Assembly: GCA_036346395.1 (NCBI GenBank)
Contig: CM070599.1
Location: forward strand, 32,169,232 to 32,233,231
Direction of reading: 5' to 3'
DNA length: 64,000 nt
Origin: Hsuehochloa calcarea
Taxonomy: Eukaryota; Streptophyta; Magnoliopsida; Poales; Poaceae
The first letter of the stretch is position 1. Every line of letters starts with the position of its first letter. Made by a program: the position numbers and the translations under genes. Below, piece after piece: positions 35,374-48,003 of the stretch. The notes beneath the pieces were generated by a model. That model worked only from the letters and a program-made list of their open reading frames with translations, was not told the DNA's origin and did not search any database.

Positions 35374-36324
35374 GGTGTCGAGGGTCGGTCGGGCCTGTCT
35401 GTTGGTGATTCTGGATGGAGGGTGTGGTTTGGAAGGCTTGATTTGTTGAGGGCGGCGATCGATCGGGTCCTGGTTTCCTGGTTTTATAAGCACTTGTGCT
35501 CGGCTGGACGTTTTCCTTTTGTTCCGAGGTCATCGTAATTTAGGGGGCGGTAAGGTTTGGCCACTCGCTCCAAAGAAAATTGAATGGTGCGAACCTGAGA
35601 TTAAATTTAGACCACAATTTGTGCATTATTCGCACAATTACGACTGACCTCAAGATTTCAAGTCAATCCTACAAAAGCGTTAGATTTTGTGATGGTTAGA
35701 TCAAAATCGATGGATCTATCTCATCCTATCGCTCCCCTAATACATTTTTCCACCTCTAGTCTCCACCCAACCCTAACACCATCACTACTCTGCAAACACC
35801 ACCTCACAATCGTGCGCCACCGTGTAAGGGGCTGAGTGGTAGCGAGAGCCTCAGTCAGAGTTTCAGAAGAAATAGCGTCAAAGAGTGAAGTCGATGTGGA
35901 GGAGAACGTTTCGGCGACTACGCTCTCCCGAAGATTTGACGATCCGGATGGAGTAAAAAGGGCGCACTAATGCTAATCCGACGAAGTAATTATAGTAATC
36001 ACTGTTAAGAACTATTCATTATAATATTGTCAGAAAAACTAAGTGTTAGTAACCACCGTTAAGAATGAGGATTATAAAGCACAACAAGTCACCAAAACTA
36101 AGAAATGTTGTCAATAACTTATGTCTGTGTATTCGTCTCTCTCACTCTGTCTGTCGCCACCGCCCCTTATAAAGCAACGAAGGGATGGCAATTGTTGTGC
36201 GTCAAGGGGCACCTTAATAGTTGCTGGAATCCGCATGTTGATAACGGTTGTTGTCAATGAGATGTTCTCTTTGCACGTTCACCAAGCAGTAATGGTTAGG
36301 GACGAAGGGAAGTATGTGCAGTTA
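35374..36324. other. MSRA promoter side and spacer
   Basis: 35374-35530 is the 5' flank of MSRA. The rest, to 36324, shows no recognised gene or element. Confidence 0.4.
35482..35490 (-). promoter_or_regulatory. TATA box of MSRA
   Basis: On the minus strand CTTATAAAA stands 109 bp before the MSRA ATG, a normal place for a plant core promoter. Confidence 0.6.
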
Positions 36325-37330
36325 TGTTAGAGACATCTGCGCGCGTTGTGTTAACTACCGTGCATAGTCGAGCATGGTGTACAGGGTCTCTATTCGATAA
36401 GATAGGGTCAATATGTCTATAGGTAAGAGTTATCGATCAGCGGATGGTAGTGTTTTGATCTGATCATAATAGGTCTTACGAAACATAAAACTGGTCCTAA
36501 TGTAGCCTGATCGTGGCAAGCATCACCGATCAAAGATACACTAGAGGGCTATTTAGAATACCATTATCTATACATTATAGATAAATAGATTCAATCCTCG
36601 TCAAGTAGCTAGAACCCTAGCTATCTTGCTTCCAATTCTTCCTGTGAAAACCCCCAAAACCGGGTCCATTCATGTCAGATCCATTTTAGGTCTTGACAAT
36701 TGATATCAGAGTCTCATGGTTCTTGAAGTGGAGGTCGGATCCGGTGAGGGTTGGTGGCGGGCGTCCAATTCAGTGTGAACTACAGTCCCAGCTACCATCC
36801 AACCGGATAGCAGCTATATGAATGTGGGAGGTGGTGGAATGTTTCAACATCCTTGCGCCATAGATAGATAATATGGGAAACCCGGTGATGCGAAGCATGA
36901 GACCATCTACTGGATTGAGTGGTGGGTGTTGATGTGGCTTGATGCGCAGATAAATCAGCACGTAGGAGGCAACTGGCAACAATTCTCACTATGTAGAAGC
37001 CATTATAAAAGGGCCCAGATTGGACATCCCTTTCTCAGGGAAGGATGCATTGAACTGGTTGAAACAGTGTCAGAAGTTTTTGAAATTTCTGGAACTCCAG
37101 CAGATCAATGGGTCAAACTTAGCTACAGCCCATTTCCATGGTAGAGCTGCTACCTGGTTAAAGAACATAGGCATTCCTTGGCAAATGATTTTTTGGCTTC
37201 TGTTGTGTTGTAACATGGTAAATGATCAATTCTCTACTGCAAATGCACGCGACGCAGTTGAACAGCTGCCGAACATCAAGCAGTATGGCTCCACTATCCT
37301 GCTGCGGTTGTCTGACGGATAACTGGAGAA
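36325..37330 (+). mobile_element. LTR plus gag fragment of a retrotransposon
   Basis: A putative LTR runs from TGTTAGAGAC (36325) to TCTTGACA (36698). Next is TTGATATCAGAGTC, a decayed tRNA-Met primer site. After a 270-bp leader, gag-like coding appears: PFSGKDALNWLKQCQKF at 37020 and, in the neighbouring frame, FEISGTPADQWVKL, then HFHGRAATWLKNIGI. This is the Retrotrans_gag pattern (sugar-like FSG start, W in the middle, LxG-A-W). The gag is frameshifted and ends near 37.32 kb; no pol or second LTR follows. Confidence 0.65.
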
Positions 37331-39603
37331 CTGACAAAGGAGGACATTAATTTGAGTCGACAGTGTTTCTCATGGCCCAATCAACGCGTCCTTCATTGTT
37401 TGGTCCCAACACCAAGCAACGCCATTTTCAGATCTGTCAGTAGCAAGTACTGATCAACATTTGGACGCCATGGTTCCCAAGCAATGGATCAACATTTCTT
37501 GGTTGTGATGCCTTGTGTTCGGTTCTTCGTCCTCGCATCCGGATGCAGCCGCTACTGCCTTTTCTACTGCTCCATGCCTCCAACTTGGACCGTGACCAAG
37601 TCCAGACCATGTACGCACAACCCAGGACAGATCCCATGGCCGGTCCATGACATAAGGATGGCAACACTAGGATATAGATATACAGTTACTAGGAAGACGT
37701 AACCGAGTGCATGACTACAGCGTATCAGATGTCCCAAAACTTGTTTTGTTGCGCAACTAGGGCCATCTAGCTTGAATCTGCGTCTGCTAAGCGCATACAC
37801 AAGTACAATACGAGATATTTATATACGAGAATATGGTCATGTCAACAAGTACTTATGTAAAAGTTATTTCCTCCTATGCAAGTATCTATTTTATAGGTGC
37901 TTAGATGATTGTATTATCTATTAATTATATATAGTTATATACGTAAACACCTCTTAAGCACAGATATCTAATCAAACATCGATACTACAAAACAAACAAC
38001 TTATTTTCTCTCTTCTAAACACCACTCTACGGTACCTGCATTGTAGATGCTCTATGGAGCTAATCTATAGTCGGCTAGTCGCTATATGTGAACTTGCCCC
38101 ACACCCAGCTTGTGAGCTGTGACAGATCTATCACTAGCGAGTACTTCTACAGTGTATACACATGGAGGAAGAGAGACATGGACGGCCCATTGTGCAGTAC
38201 TCCAACTGGAGTCCAACAATACGCGATTGCATGACAGAGACAGAGACAGAGACAGAGTGGAGGACTCCACGATGCCAACTCGTACCATTTGCGCCCATCT
38301 CTCCCTGCCCCGGCCACGCACCATGTGCTGATCAGCTCAGCGGACGTGCGTCCATAATCCATTCGCAGGCCGGCGGGCGAAGGCATTCGCACACGAGCGG
38401 AGCGGAGGATCATCAACGCTGCATCTTTCTGTGAAGCTTCATGTGCGTGGGCCATGATTTGTACCCGCGTCTACTGTACGGTGATCGTACATGGAACCAA
38501 CACTCATCTTGTCTCTATTTCTGAATGACATCCTCACTGGGAGTCTGAATCTGGGACCAGAAGAAAGGACGGCTGGCTTTAGCTACTTTGTCGTGTTTCC
38601 TACAGGAGAATAATAATTAGTTTGCCTCTATGCAATATGCGAGCTCTGAATGCGATGTATTGGCAACTACGAACTGTTACCGCGATTTCGCAATCAGTTT
38701 ACCTCGGACATTCATCACTTTCAAGTGCACGACAAATGGGAGAGAACAAAGTTTTCAAGAATTTTAGTACCATAAGAATTGATTACTTGGGCCTGCTCGA
38801 ACGTAGTAAATTTTGTCTGATTCCTACGGAAACTAAACAGTTTTTTTTTTGTGGGTAAAATCTGTGAGAAAATCCAGTAAAATTCCTCATTTCAAATGGA
38901 CCCTTACTAGTCTGAAGTCTACTGCATAGCTGCATATCTCATGAAACTAACTTGAGCTCCATGCACAGACATGGTGACAACTGACAAGTGACAAAGACTT
39001 CACTTGGAAAAAATATATTAGAAAAAAAATCACTCGCCAGTCGCCACACTAATACTCATATAATCCTGTCCTCTTCTCTACCTCACACCAAATGCTCCGA
39101 TAGCGACGTACACGGTACATGCACCGAGACCGACGATGGCACGGGCGTGCAGGCGGAGGCGTTGGTCGAGGTCGGCCATGGTTCGTAGCTTTTGCGCTGA
39201 CAGGTGGGCCCGTTTGGTTTTTTTTTAATAAAAAAAATTATGGTGGACTCGGCCCTTCTACTTTCTCTGTTCTAGAATCTTTTTCGTTGGTCTCTCTCCT
39301 CCTAATAATGCTGGGTAGTTTTTGGCTAATATAGTATTATTAACGTGGAGTCAGTAATTTTAGCTCTCTCTCTCCACGTTAAATGAAAAAATGACGCCGA
39401 GTCCATGCACCTGAGGACCGGAGCTGCTGCACTGGCGACACGTCACAGAGTCCATGCACCAGGGGCACGAAGCTCCCTCCTACACCGTGGTACGTGTTGG
39501 TGCGGTACCATGCCCTAGGCACACAGACTCGGCGATGTGTCGCCCGCGCGGCAGGTCCGATTATCTGGTGCACGGACTCAACACCATTTTTGCATTCGAG
39601 GCT
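37331..39603. other. Spacer, nothing recognised
   Basis: No gene found. A short (CAGAGA)n run lies at about 38236-38255. A stretch around 37.9-38.0 kb is AT-rich. Frames on either strand are short and without domains. Confidence 0.4.
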
Positions 39604-41905
39604 GTCGACAACCGAGTCACCGATCTTCCAAAATAAAACATATGAAAATGGCAAATAGTTATTGGGAGAGAATATGGTTGGCTCTTTATTGCTATGAACT
39701 GGATCTTTTACATGGGATGCCTTCAACAAGGCGATGGACTAATCCTAATTACACCGAGCGTAATACTTGCCATCGAATTAGAGTTGGAACATGAATCTAG
39801 TGTTGATTGTGATGCCTCAATCCAATGTCTTTGTTCCTCCGTGCCCTGTCTTTAAATAACCAATGAAGAGGTGGTAGTTACTCCTAGAGAAGACGTCTGT
39901 TAGAAGTGACACGTCTGGTCGGAGGGACAGTTGCTGTTGGTGAAACAGTAACTGGTTATCGGTTAGTATCTGTGAGACACTCAACTGTATGATAGTTGTT
40001 GTCAGTGTCTTAGGACAATGAATCGTCGCGTGGTATGAAACAAATATGACATGTATTCCATTTGTCACAAGGTAAGAATATACTTGGAGTCAAATTCAGA
40101 TACCAGTTCAACGCTTGTGCGAGCAGTCATCTGGTCGGGGACCGGGTATATGATCTCGTCCGACCAGGGTACCTATAAGTAACATCTGCAATCCTTACGA
40201 CCACGGGGTCGTTCGCCTTAGGGGTTACGACCATGAAGACATATGATTTTTTAATTATGTATTAAAGTAATACATAGAGATTTTAACCCTCGTCAGCTAG
40301 CCCCCAAACTTTAAAATGGATTGGTCATGTGAACCTCCGATGAGAAGGTGTATCAGGCAACCCTCATTTAATGTCGTGACAAACGAGGATATCTGACACC
40401 TGTCCTTCTAGTTGCACGTAACCTATAGTATCTGTTAATTAACTGATGGATGTCCATCAATTTGATTGCCTCTGGCAGGTGCTGTTTGAGCGCCTGTACT
40501 ATCTCCATCAGGATGTGATTGTGGGTTAGACCGTGGAGGATAGTTTACGGGAAGCTGATTGGTATCTCTGATTGCATTAACTTCGTGCCTCCAATAATGA
40601 TCTTTCGACGAGCTCGCATCGTAGCTAAGGGAGAGCCCTCCAGAGCTTCGGCCAGGAGCTTCCAAGATGGAGAGCGGGCTTTGTGGTGGATTCAGCCTGA
40701 TCCGGCGGATTGCCGATCGTATGCTGAGCTTTATAATTCCCATTTGGCCTTCAACCAGTGGCAAATGGTAATTTCATTGACACTCTCACCAAGTGTCGGT
40801 TGGTCTCCCGGAATACGTAGGAGCCTTTGGCGAATACCGGTCGCACATGATAACATCGAGAATATGTTGACTCTCTGATGCTGAGCTACAATCGCCGTTC
40901 TTGCCGGTTGGATTGACTGGGCTTGTAGAGGTATTCGGATGTTCCGAACTGGTTCGAACGACCGGTTCCTCAGTAAGCGCCACAAATGGTGTGGTGAATC
41001 TTCATTCACCCGGTCGATCTCGCTGGTATCAGCGTTCTTCCATGGCGTGCATGTACACGTCCATGTCGAGGTCGAAGTAGTCCACCAAGTCAAATTAGTT
41101 TTCTTCATCCCAAGTCCCTGCTATGTTTGCATGAGCGATGACAGAGCGAAGGAGTGAATGAAGAATGCTTGAGCAAAGCGATCTTCAAGAACCCAACGCC
41201 TTCTTCCCCATGGACGGTGCCAGCTATCGACGACTGAGTTGTCGATCTTACAAAATAAAACATAGAAAAATGACAAAGAGTTCCTGGGAGATAATAGAGT
41301 TACTCTTTATTGTTATGAATTGGATCCTTTACAGTGGGTGCCTTCAACAAGGCGGTGGAGTAATCCTAATTACACCGAGCGTAATGCTTGCTATCGAATC
41401 AGAGTTGAAATACGAATCTAGTGTTGATTGCGATGCCTCAATCCGATACCTTTATTATTTCGTACTCCGTCTTTAAATAACCAACGAAGAGGTGACAGCT
41501 AATCCTAGAAGGCGCTTTTAGAAGTGTCACGTCCGTCGAAGGGATAGTCTATTAGTGAGTAAACGATGGCGATCGTCGGTTGTGTATGCGAGACACTCAA
41601 CTATATGGTAGTTGTTGTCAGTGTCTTAGGACCATGAACCGCGCGTGGTACGGAATAAATATGACACGTGTTTTATTTGTTACACGGTAAGAATATACTT
41701 ATAGTTATATCCAGATATCAGTTTAAGGCTTCGCAGCGGTCATCTTGTCGGGAACAGCATGCGAACATCGTCCGTCGAGTACCTATAAGTAACATCTGGA
41801 ATCTTTACGACCACATGGTCGTTAGTCTTATGGGTCACGACTACGAAGACATATGATCTTTTAATTATGTACTAAAGTAATACATAGAGATTTTAATTCT
41901 CGTGA
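39604..41905 (-). mobile_element. Non-autonomous LTR retrotransposon, gypsy-type signals
   Basis: Two diverged LTRs of about 690 bp, at 39604-40295 and 41225-41905, enclose only 0.93 kb. On the minus strand the right LTR is followed by TGGCACCGTCCATGGGGAAG, close to the leader of many grass gypsy elements (consensus GGCGCCGTCTGTGGGGA). The left LTR is preceded by a polypurine stretch ending TTTGGGGGCTAGC and starts TGACG. The internal region has a gag-like start (MKKTNLTWWTTST at 41108) but no pol. The minus orientation therefore rests on both the primer side and the polypurine side. Confidence 0.7.
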
Positions 41906-42388
41906 TACACAAAAAGAAAGAGCTAAAATTGCTAATTCACGCACAAAAATTACTATATCATCCCAAAAACTCAATTGTTTGGACCCATCCGAGGCTACGG
42001 TGCCAAGACCGTTCTAGCTCCTCCTCTTAGCACCACATTGCATATGCCCTAGAATGCGGCCAATAATGACGCACCAATCACCTCGGTATCGATCGACCGT
42101 TCGACGCAGGTTGGCGCTTGTCAGTTGTAATCACGAGTCTCGATCAGGCTAAGCGCGCACGAGATTAGGGCCAGATTAATGGCGTTTTGTGCCTCTGCGT
42201 GCTTCTCCTTTCGCCGTCCTACTTCTTCTCTGTGTGATATTATGTCGCGGTCTGGTGCTCTGGGCGCGATGGCATGGCGCCCCGCCGGCTCGGTGGTTAG
42301 CGGCAGGAAGTCACGTTTAATCGTCGTCCGTACCCCGTCGTCCATTTGAGGCCCCCCTCGATTTGATTCGCTTATCGTGTGATGCCGA
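41050..42388. repeat. Duplicated 1.34-kb segment, first copy
   Basis: Very similar to 43531-44874 (base changes and small indels scattered, for example near 41515-41560 and 41755-41775). It includes 175 bp of the internal region of the LTR element, the whole right LTR and 480 bp of outer flank. Similarity starts at catgtac and stops at tgatgccga. Confidence 0.88.
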
Positions 42389-43532
42389 GGAGCAATGGGG
42401 GCAACGACTTAAGAAGAAAACCCTGCTTTGCTGACCGCCTCATCGAAACTTCCAACTCAACAATGGCGTCGAGGGATTGCGAGGAAGCCGCAGCTCAAGC
42501 AAGCCGTGAGTGCTATCGGAGTTACGGAAGTGCTAAAGGAAGCTAAGGGTGAATCAATGGAGTTTAAATAGGCAATGGCGAGAGCAACGCCGGTTTTCGG
42601 GCGGGTCAATACGCCATGAGAGCACTTGAGAGCGATGTGAGCAATAATCATGGCCTTCGAGGGATGAGCGCGACAGACATTTAATACGCGCAGAGCTAGC
42701 CGCTTAAAGTGACCATAGAGTGGATCGCATGCCACGGCTTTCCCACGACGCCATGAAAGGGCTCACGCGCCGCGACAGAGGAAGAGAGGCGACTCGTTGG
42801 TCGTCGGATTGAAATCGAATCTACCGGGCTAGATCGAGCGGATTGAACGATCCCATCGTTCGATCGTCGAAGACCGCTCATGCCGATCCAACTACCGAGT
42901 TAGATCGGCGGTTTAAACGACTCCATCGCTCGTCGGCCGAAGACCGCTCGATGCCGATCCAACGGCTCACGACCCTAGCGCCCAACGCCCGAGTTGGCAT
43001 AGTTAGTGGATCGGATCAGTCAAGTGGCTCGAGCCCGAGTCCATCCGAACCTACGAACAATGCAACCGCTAGGGTTTGAATCCTAACATCGATTTTCGAG
43101 GAATTATTTGAGGTAGCAAGCAAACTCTAAAATTTATGAAATTTTAATCTGAGCTTGTCAACGCAGGAGGAACCTCTCCTGAAATTTTGTGGATTTTCCA
43201 CTGAAACTTTCTCCTAATTTCCAAAAGGGGAAATAGGGTTTCAGCAAATTTGACTTGCCTCCAAAATTATCAAATAATTTCTAAAACCATGAGATAATTC
43301 GAGGTGTTGCCAAGCCTCCCTAGAACTCAGGAGAAATATCTCCAAGTGTTTGGCATGAGATCTATGCCAAGGAGATTTTTGATCGTAGTCAATGGAGGAT
43401 TCTGATTGGGATTTCCATAATTCCTTAATCAAGAACTACAGAAATGATCAATGATTTCAAGATGTAAGAAAAGTTTTAATTTCTCCTAATTTTCTTACAT
43501 TTGAAACTCAAATCCATTTTTGGGATGTTACA
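42389..43532 (-). mobile_element. Solo-LTR-like block between duplicated segments
   Basis: A 1.14-kb block that on the minus strand begins TGTAACATCCC. Its parts correspond in order to 25.68-26.80 and 29.88-29.99 kb: a caagtggctcgagcccgagtc region, gctagggtttga, a gaggaattattt region, a ttatcaaataatt region, and the aagaaaagttttaattt to ttacatttgaaa end. A TATA-like box lies near 42.56 kb on the minus strand. It is therefore a solo LTR, or most of one, of the family seen at 22.6-30.0 kb. No target duplication is present, because the flanks are the two duplicated segments. Confidence 0.65.
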
Positions 43533-44874
43533 TGTACGCGTCCATGTCGAGGTCGAAGTAGTCCACCAAGTCAAATTAGTTTTCTTCATCCCAAGTCCCT
43601 GCTATGTTTGCATGAGCGATGACAGAGCGAAGGAGTGAATGAAAAATGCTTGAGCAAAGCGATCTTCAAGAACCCAACGCCTTCTTCCCTATGGACGGTG
43701 CCAGCTATCGACGACTGAGTTGTCGATCTTACAAAATAAAACATAGAAAAATGACAAAGAGTTCCTGGGAGAGAATAGGGTTACTCTTTATTGTTATGAA
43801 TTGGATCCTTTACAGTGGGTGCCTTCAACAAGGCGGTGGAGTAATCCTAATTACACCGAGCGTAATACTTGCTATCGAATCAGAGTTGAAATATGAATCT
43901 AGTGTTGATTGCGATGCCTCAATCCGATACCTTTGTTATTTCGTACTCCGTCTTTAAATAACCAACGAAGAGGTGACAGCTAGTCCTAGAGAAGACGCCT
44001 GTTAGAAGTGTCACGTCTGGTCGAAGGGATAGTTGCTGTTAGTGAAATAGTAACTGATCGTCGGTTAGTGTATGCGAGACACTCAACTATATGGTAGTTG
44101 TTGTCAGTGTCTTAGGACCATGAACCGCACGTGGTATGGAATAAATATGACATGTGTTTTATTTGTTACACGGTAAGAATATACTTATAGTTATATCCAG
44201 ATTTTAGTTTAAGGCTTCTGCGAGCAGTCATCTTGTCGGGAACCGGGTACAGAACATCGCCCGATCAAAGTACCTATAAGTAACATCTGGAATCTTTACG
44301 ACCACGGGGTCGTTAGTCTTATGGGTCACTGCTATGAAGACATATGATCTTTTAATTATGTACTAAAGTAATACATAGAAATTTTAATTCTCGTGATACA
44401 CAAAAAGAAAGAGCTAAAATTACTAATTCACGCACAAAAATTACTATATCATCCCAAAAACTCAATTGTTTGGACCCATCCGAGGCTACGGTGCCAAGAC
44501 CGTTCTAGCTCCTCCTCTTAGCACCACATTGCATATGCCCTAGAATGCGGCCAATAATGACGCACCAATCACCTCGGTATGGATCGACCGTTCGACGCAG
44601 GTTGGCGATTGTCAGTTGTAACCACGAGTCTCGATCAGGCTAAGCGCGCACGAGATTAGGGCCAGATTAATGGCGTTTTGTGCCTCTGCGTGCTTCTCCT
44701 TTCGCCGTCCTACTTCTTCTCTGTGTGATGTCGCGGTCTGGTGCTCTGGGCGCGATGGCATGGCGCCCCGCCGGCTCGGTGGTTAGCGACAGGAAGTCAC
44801 GTTTAATCGTCGTCCGTACCCCGTCGTCCATTTGAGGCCCCCCTCGATTTGATTCGCTTATCGTGTGATGCCGA
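43531..44874. repeat. Duplicated 1.34-kb segment, second copy
   Basis: Second copy of 41050-42388, with its own LTR at about 43706-44396. After 44874 the sequence is unrelated to what follows the first copy. Confidence 0.88.
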
Positions 44875-45071
44875 CTGAAATTGATATCCTACCTCGCCTA
44901 TCGACCTGTTCCACCAACGCGATTGGCTATCAGCGAAACAATTGAGTATCTGACGCTAACATCACCGCGGTAACCCATCCGGTTAAAAATTAGGGTTATC
45001 ATTTTCTTGTGAGATCAAAATAAGTGTTGTTCTAGGATATGTCGGCCAAACTATTTTAACTTTGACAAACA

Positions 45072-45097
45072 ATATATATATATATATATATATATAT
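45072..45097. repeat. (TA)n microsatellite
   Basis: Thirteen uninterrupted AT dinucleotides. Confidence 0.9.
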
Positions 45098-45856
45098 GAA
45101 CATAAGTAGATTTATCAAATAACATAAGTAGATTTGTCATAGAAAATACTTTAGTAACACTATAATTTTGCTACGGTTTAACAAAAAGATAATCACAAAT
45201 ACAAATAAGTTGCGTACCTTTGAGACCTTTTTGATGTCAAAACCACGCTTATTTGTTGTAAAAGGAGTAAATAAGTGTCCCAAAAATAAGATGGACAATA
45301 CGCTCTACAGATGAGCAAAAAAAAATGGACGAATGCTCAATTAGGCTAATAATAATAATAACCATGTAAGTTTATTTTGAGGATAAGTCTGACCTATCCG
45401 ATGAAGCAGTGAGCCACGACAGATCGTCGTCAAGAAATAAATAACTTCAGATTAATACATGCGTTTGGATATGCATCCAATAAAAGAGGCAGGGTTTAAC
45501 ACGTGTGTCCGAGTCAGCAACTGCACAGCCAAAAGGAGCCAAACGCGTGCCGCATCCCGGCGGTCGGCCCGGCCACGCGAGGCAGCAGCCAGTCACGCTG
45601 CGGGTGGGCCCCGCAGCGGCATCCGCCGATCCGCTTGCTGACTCGGATCCTCCTCCTCCTCCTCGAGGCGAGTCTCTGGCCAGCTCAATCTCTTCTCGAC
45701 GCATCCATTATTGGCAAATGGCTAATTATGTCCAGCCGTCCATAATGACGCGCACCGGTCGAACAAATCCTCCCCGTTGTCGCCGTTTATTTCCAGCCAG
45801 CGTGTAGCTGTGCACTGTGCATATGACTCGCGTCGGCTTCCTTTCTCCACGGCGTA

Positions 45857-45865
45857 TTATATAAG
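45857..45865 (+). promoter_or_regulatory. TATA box of the BTB-TAZ gene
   Basis: TTATATAAG, 181 bp before the ATG of the first copy. It lies outside the duplicated unit, so only the first copy has it. Confidence 0.65.
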
Positions 45866-46045
45866 CTGTCGCTGAGCCTGAGGCTTTGAGCTCTCCTTCT
45901 CCCACTCCTCTTCCGTGTAGCTAGGAGATTCGTTTGCTTCGTTCGTTAGAATTTTTTTTAGCAGTTCTTTTCTTAGCTAGACGCCAAGTTCGCCTTGTTG
46001 ACCAGGAGAACACAGGGATTTGGCAAAGGATTCTAGAAGGGATTG

Positions 46046-47785
46046 ATGACGTTCTGCGCGGATTTCGATGCGCTCCGGGCGGCGGCGGCGGACGTGCGGG
46101 TTGTCACGTCGGACGGGCGGAGCGTCGCCGCGCATTCCTACGTTCTTGTAAGCAAACTTGGCATTCATGTTTCTTCTTTGTTTTCCTTCCCGGTTAGTTC
46201 TGGGTCAGGCAGGGTCTTGCTTTGCATCGTTGTTGATTCTTCGGTATGGAATTTGGCGGCGATTAGGCCTCGGCGTCGCCGGTGCTGGAGCAGATGATCG
46301 ACAGGGCGCGGCGCGGGTGGGACACCGAGTGCACCATCCGCGTCCTCGGCGTCCCCTCCGCCGCCGTCCTCGCCTTCCTCCACTTCCTCTACGCCTCCAG
46401 GTAATACAAAGATCGAATAGTTTGTCTGGTCTGAACTGATCCGAACCGTTAGTCACTCTGATCGGACGGAACATGCTCCCGCTCACGTGCAAACGAACAT
46501 AATGATCTGACACGTTAGGACGCCTTCGCAGGGTGGCGCCGGAGGAGGAGGAGGAGGTGTTAGGCGCGCACGGGGCGCAGCTGCTGGCGCTGGCGCACGC
46601 GTACCGGGTGGGGTGGCTGAAGAGGGCGGCGGAGGCAGCCGTGTCCGCGCGGCTCGCGCCGGAGCGCGCCGTGGACATGCTGAAGCTGGCCAGACTCTGC
46701 GACGCGCCGCGGCTGTACCTGCGGTGCACGCGCCTCGCGGCCAAGGACTTCGCCGCCGTCGAGAGGTCCGAGGGCTGGCGCTTCGCCCGACGCCACGACC
46801 CCGCACTCGAGCTCGAGCTCCTCCAGCTCCTCGAGGACGCCGACCAGCGGAGGGAGCGGTGGGCGCGGGAGAGGGCGTCCCAGGAGACGTACCGGCAGCT
46901 CGGCGAAGCCATGGCCTCCCTGGAGCACATTTTCTCCGGCGACAGCGCCTGCGCGGACGCGCCGTCGCCGTCGACGGACAGGCAGCGCGCGCCGTGCGTG
47001 AGGGCCCGCACTTGCCGGGGCCTGCAGCTGCTGATGCGGCACTTCGCCACGTGCGCGCGGAAAATCGCGCCGGGCGGCTGCACGCGGTGCAAGCGCATGC
47101 TTCAGCTCTTCCGCCTCCACGCCTCCGTCTGCGACCGGCCGGACCAGGCCTGCCGCGTGCCGCTGTGCAGGTGAGAAAGCAAAACACACACACACGCACG
47201 CATGTTCGCGTGGTAGTTAAATCTGTATATCTTACTGTGATACGCTCGAGATATTTGTGCTCGAGTCTGATGCTCTGATGGCTCGACGAGTCGCTACAAC
47301 ATAGTCCGGCGAGAGTACTACGATGTCAGGGAAAATGTCACTAGATCGCCAGCCAAGAATCAGGTTGGCGAGATGCCCTTTCTGCAAATGGGATCCGTTC
47401 GTTCGTACCGCGAAAATTGAACGTAGCTTTCATTCGTTTCCGCGAAAAAAAATCTTCCGTCCACACGCACGACGAATCTGATCGGCGCACGCCTAATAGA
47501 TATTTGGAGTGTGCCGAATAGATTTTATTTTTTATTTTTTTTTAACTTATGTACCATGGTTAGATTAGAGGATTGGGAACTGATCACGCTTCGTTGTGGT
47601 TGGTTAACTTGCGCAGCCATTTCAAGGCCAAGATGCAGACGGAGAAAGCGGACAAGACATGGCGTCTTCTCGTGAAGAAGGTGACGAGGGCTAGGGTGAT
47701 GTCGTGCTTGGCCGACGGGGAGGTACCGGAGGTTGTGGCCATGTCGTGGGCGAGGTACAGCGGCAGAGTGGCCATATCGAGATGA
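46046..47785 (+). CDS. BTB/POZ and TAZ domain protein (BT family), copy 1
   Basis: Four exons: 46046-46147, 46267-46400, 46532-47170 and 47617-47785. All junctions are GT/AG and in frame, giving 347 aa. The BTB/POZ domain spans roughly residues 15-80 (SDGRSVAAHSYVL, then ASPVLEQM and IRVLGVPSAAV). A BACK-like helical region follows (about 95-200: AYRVGWLKRAAEAAV, then DMLKLARLCDAPRLY). The TAZ zinc finger is at about 238-325 (CRGLQLLMRHFATC, CTRCKRMLQLFRLHASVC, CRVPLC, HFK). The basic C-terminus is where calmodulin binds in Arabidopsis BT proteins. BT proteins are plant-specific adaptors for CUL3 ubiquitin ligases that also bind bromodomain proteins, and they respond to nutrients and hormones. 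The first ATG used follows an in-frame TTG. Regulation here is inferred only from the family. Confidence 0.93.
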
Positions 47786-48003
47786 GAAGAAATTAAATCA
47801 CACACGGCCATCTCCGTCTGGCATGGATATTTGGTTTTGCCGTAATCGCAGCTAGGGGTACTGCAAAATAGCATGTCACGTTCTCATGGTCTTGTACCGT
47901 AAGCATGCAAGCTTTTTAGCAGTTCTTTTCTTAGCTAGACGCCAAGTTCGCCTTGTTGACCAGGAGAACACAGGGATTTGGCAAAGGATTCTAGAAGGGA
48001 TTG

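Larger units (their letters stand above)
44875..46045. other. BT gene promoter side
   Basis: AT-rich from 44.9 to 45.45 kb with the TA repeat, then a GC-richer promoter region up to the BTB-TAZ gene. No separate gene recognised. Confidence 0.45.

Noticed and set aside
41050..44874. Interpretation of the two 1.34-kb copies as LTRs of one element
   Set aside because: The copies do not start with TG or end with CA, and contain part of another element, its LTR and outer flank.
46205..47098. 297-codon minus-strand frame over the first BTB-TAZ gene (repeated over the second)
   Set aside because: Arg/Ser-rich shadow that runs through introns and coding exons of the plus-strand gene, with no domain.
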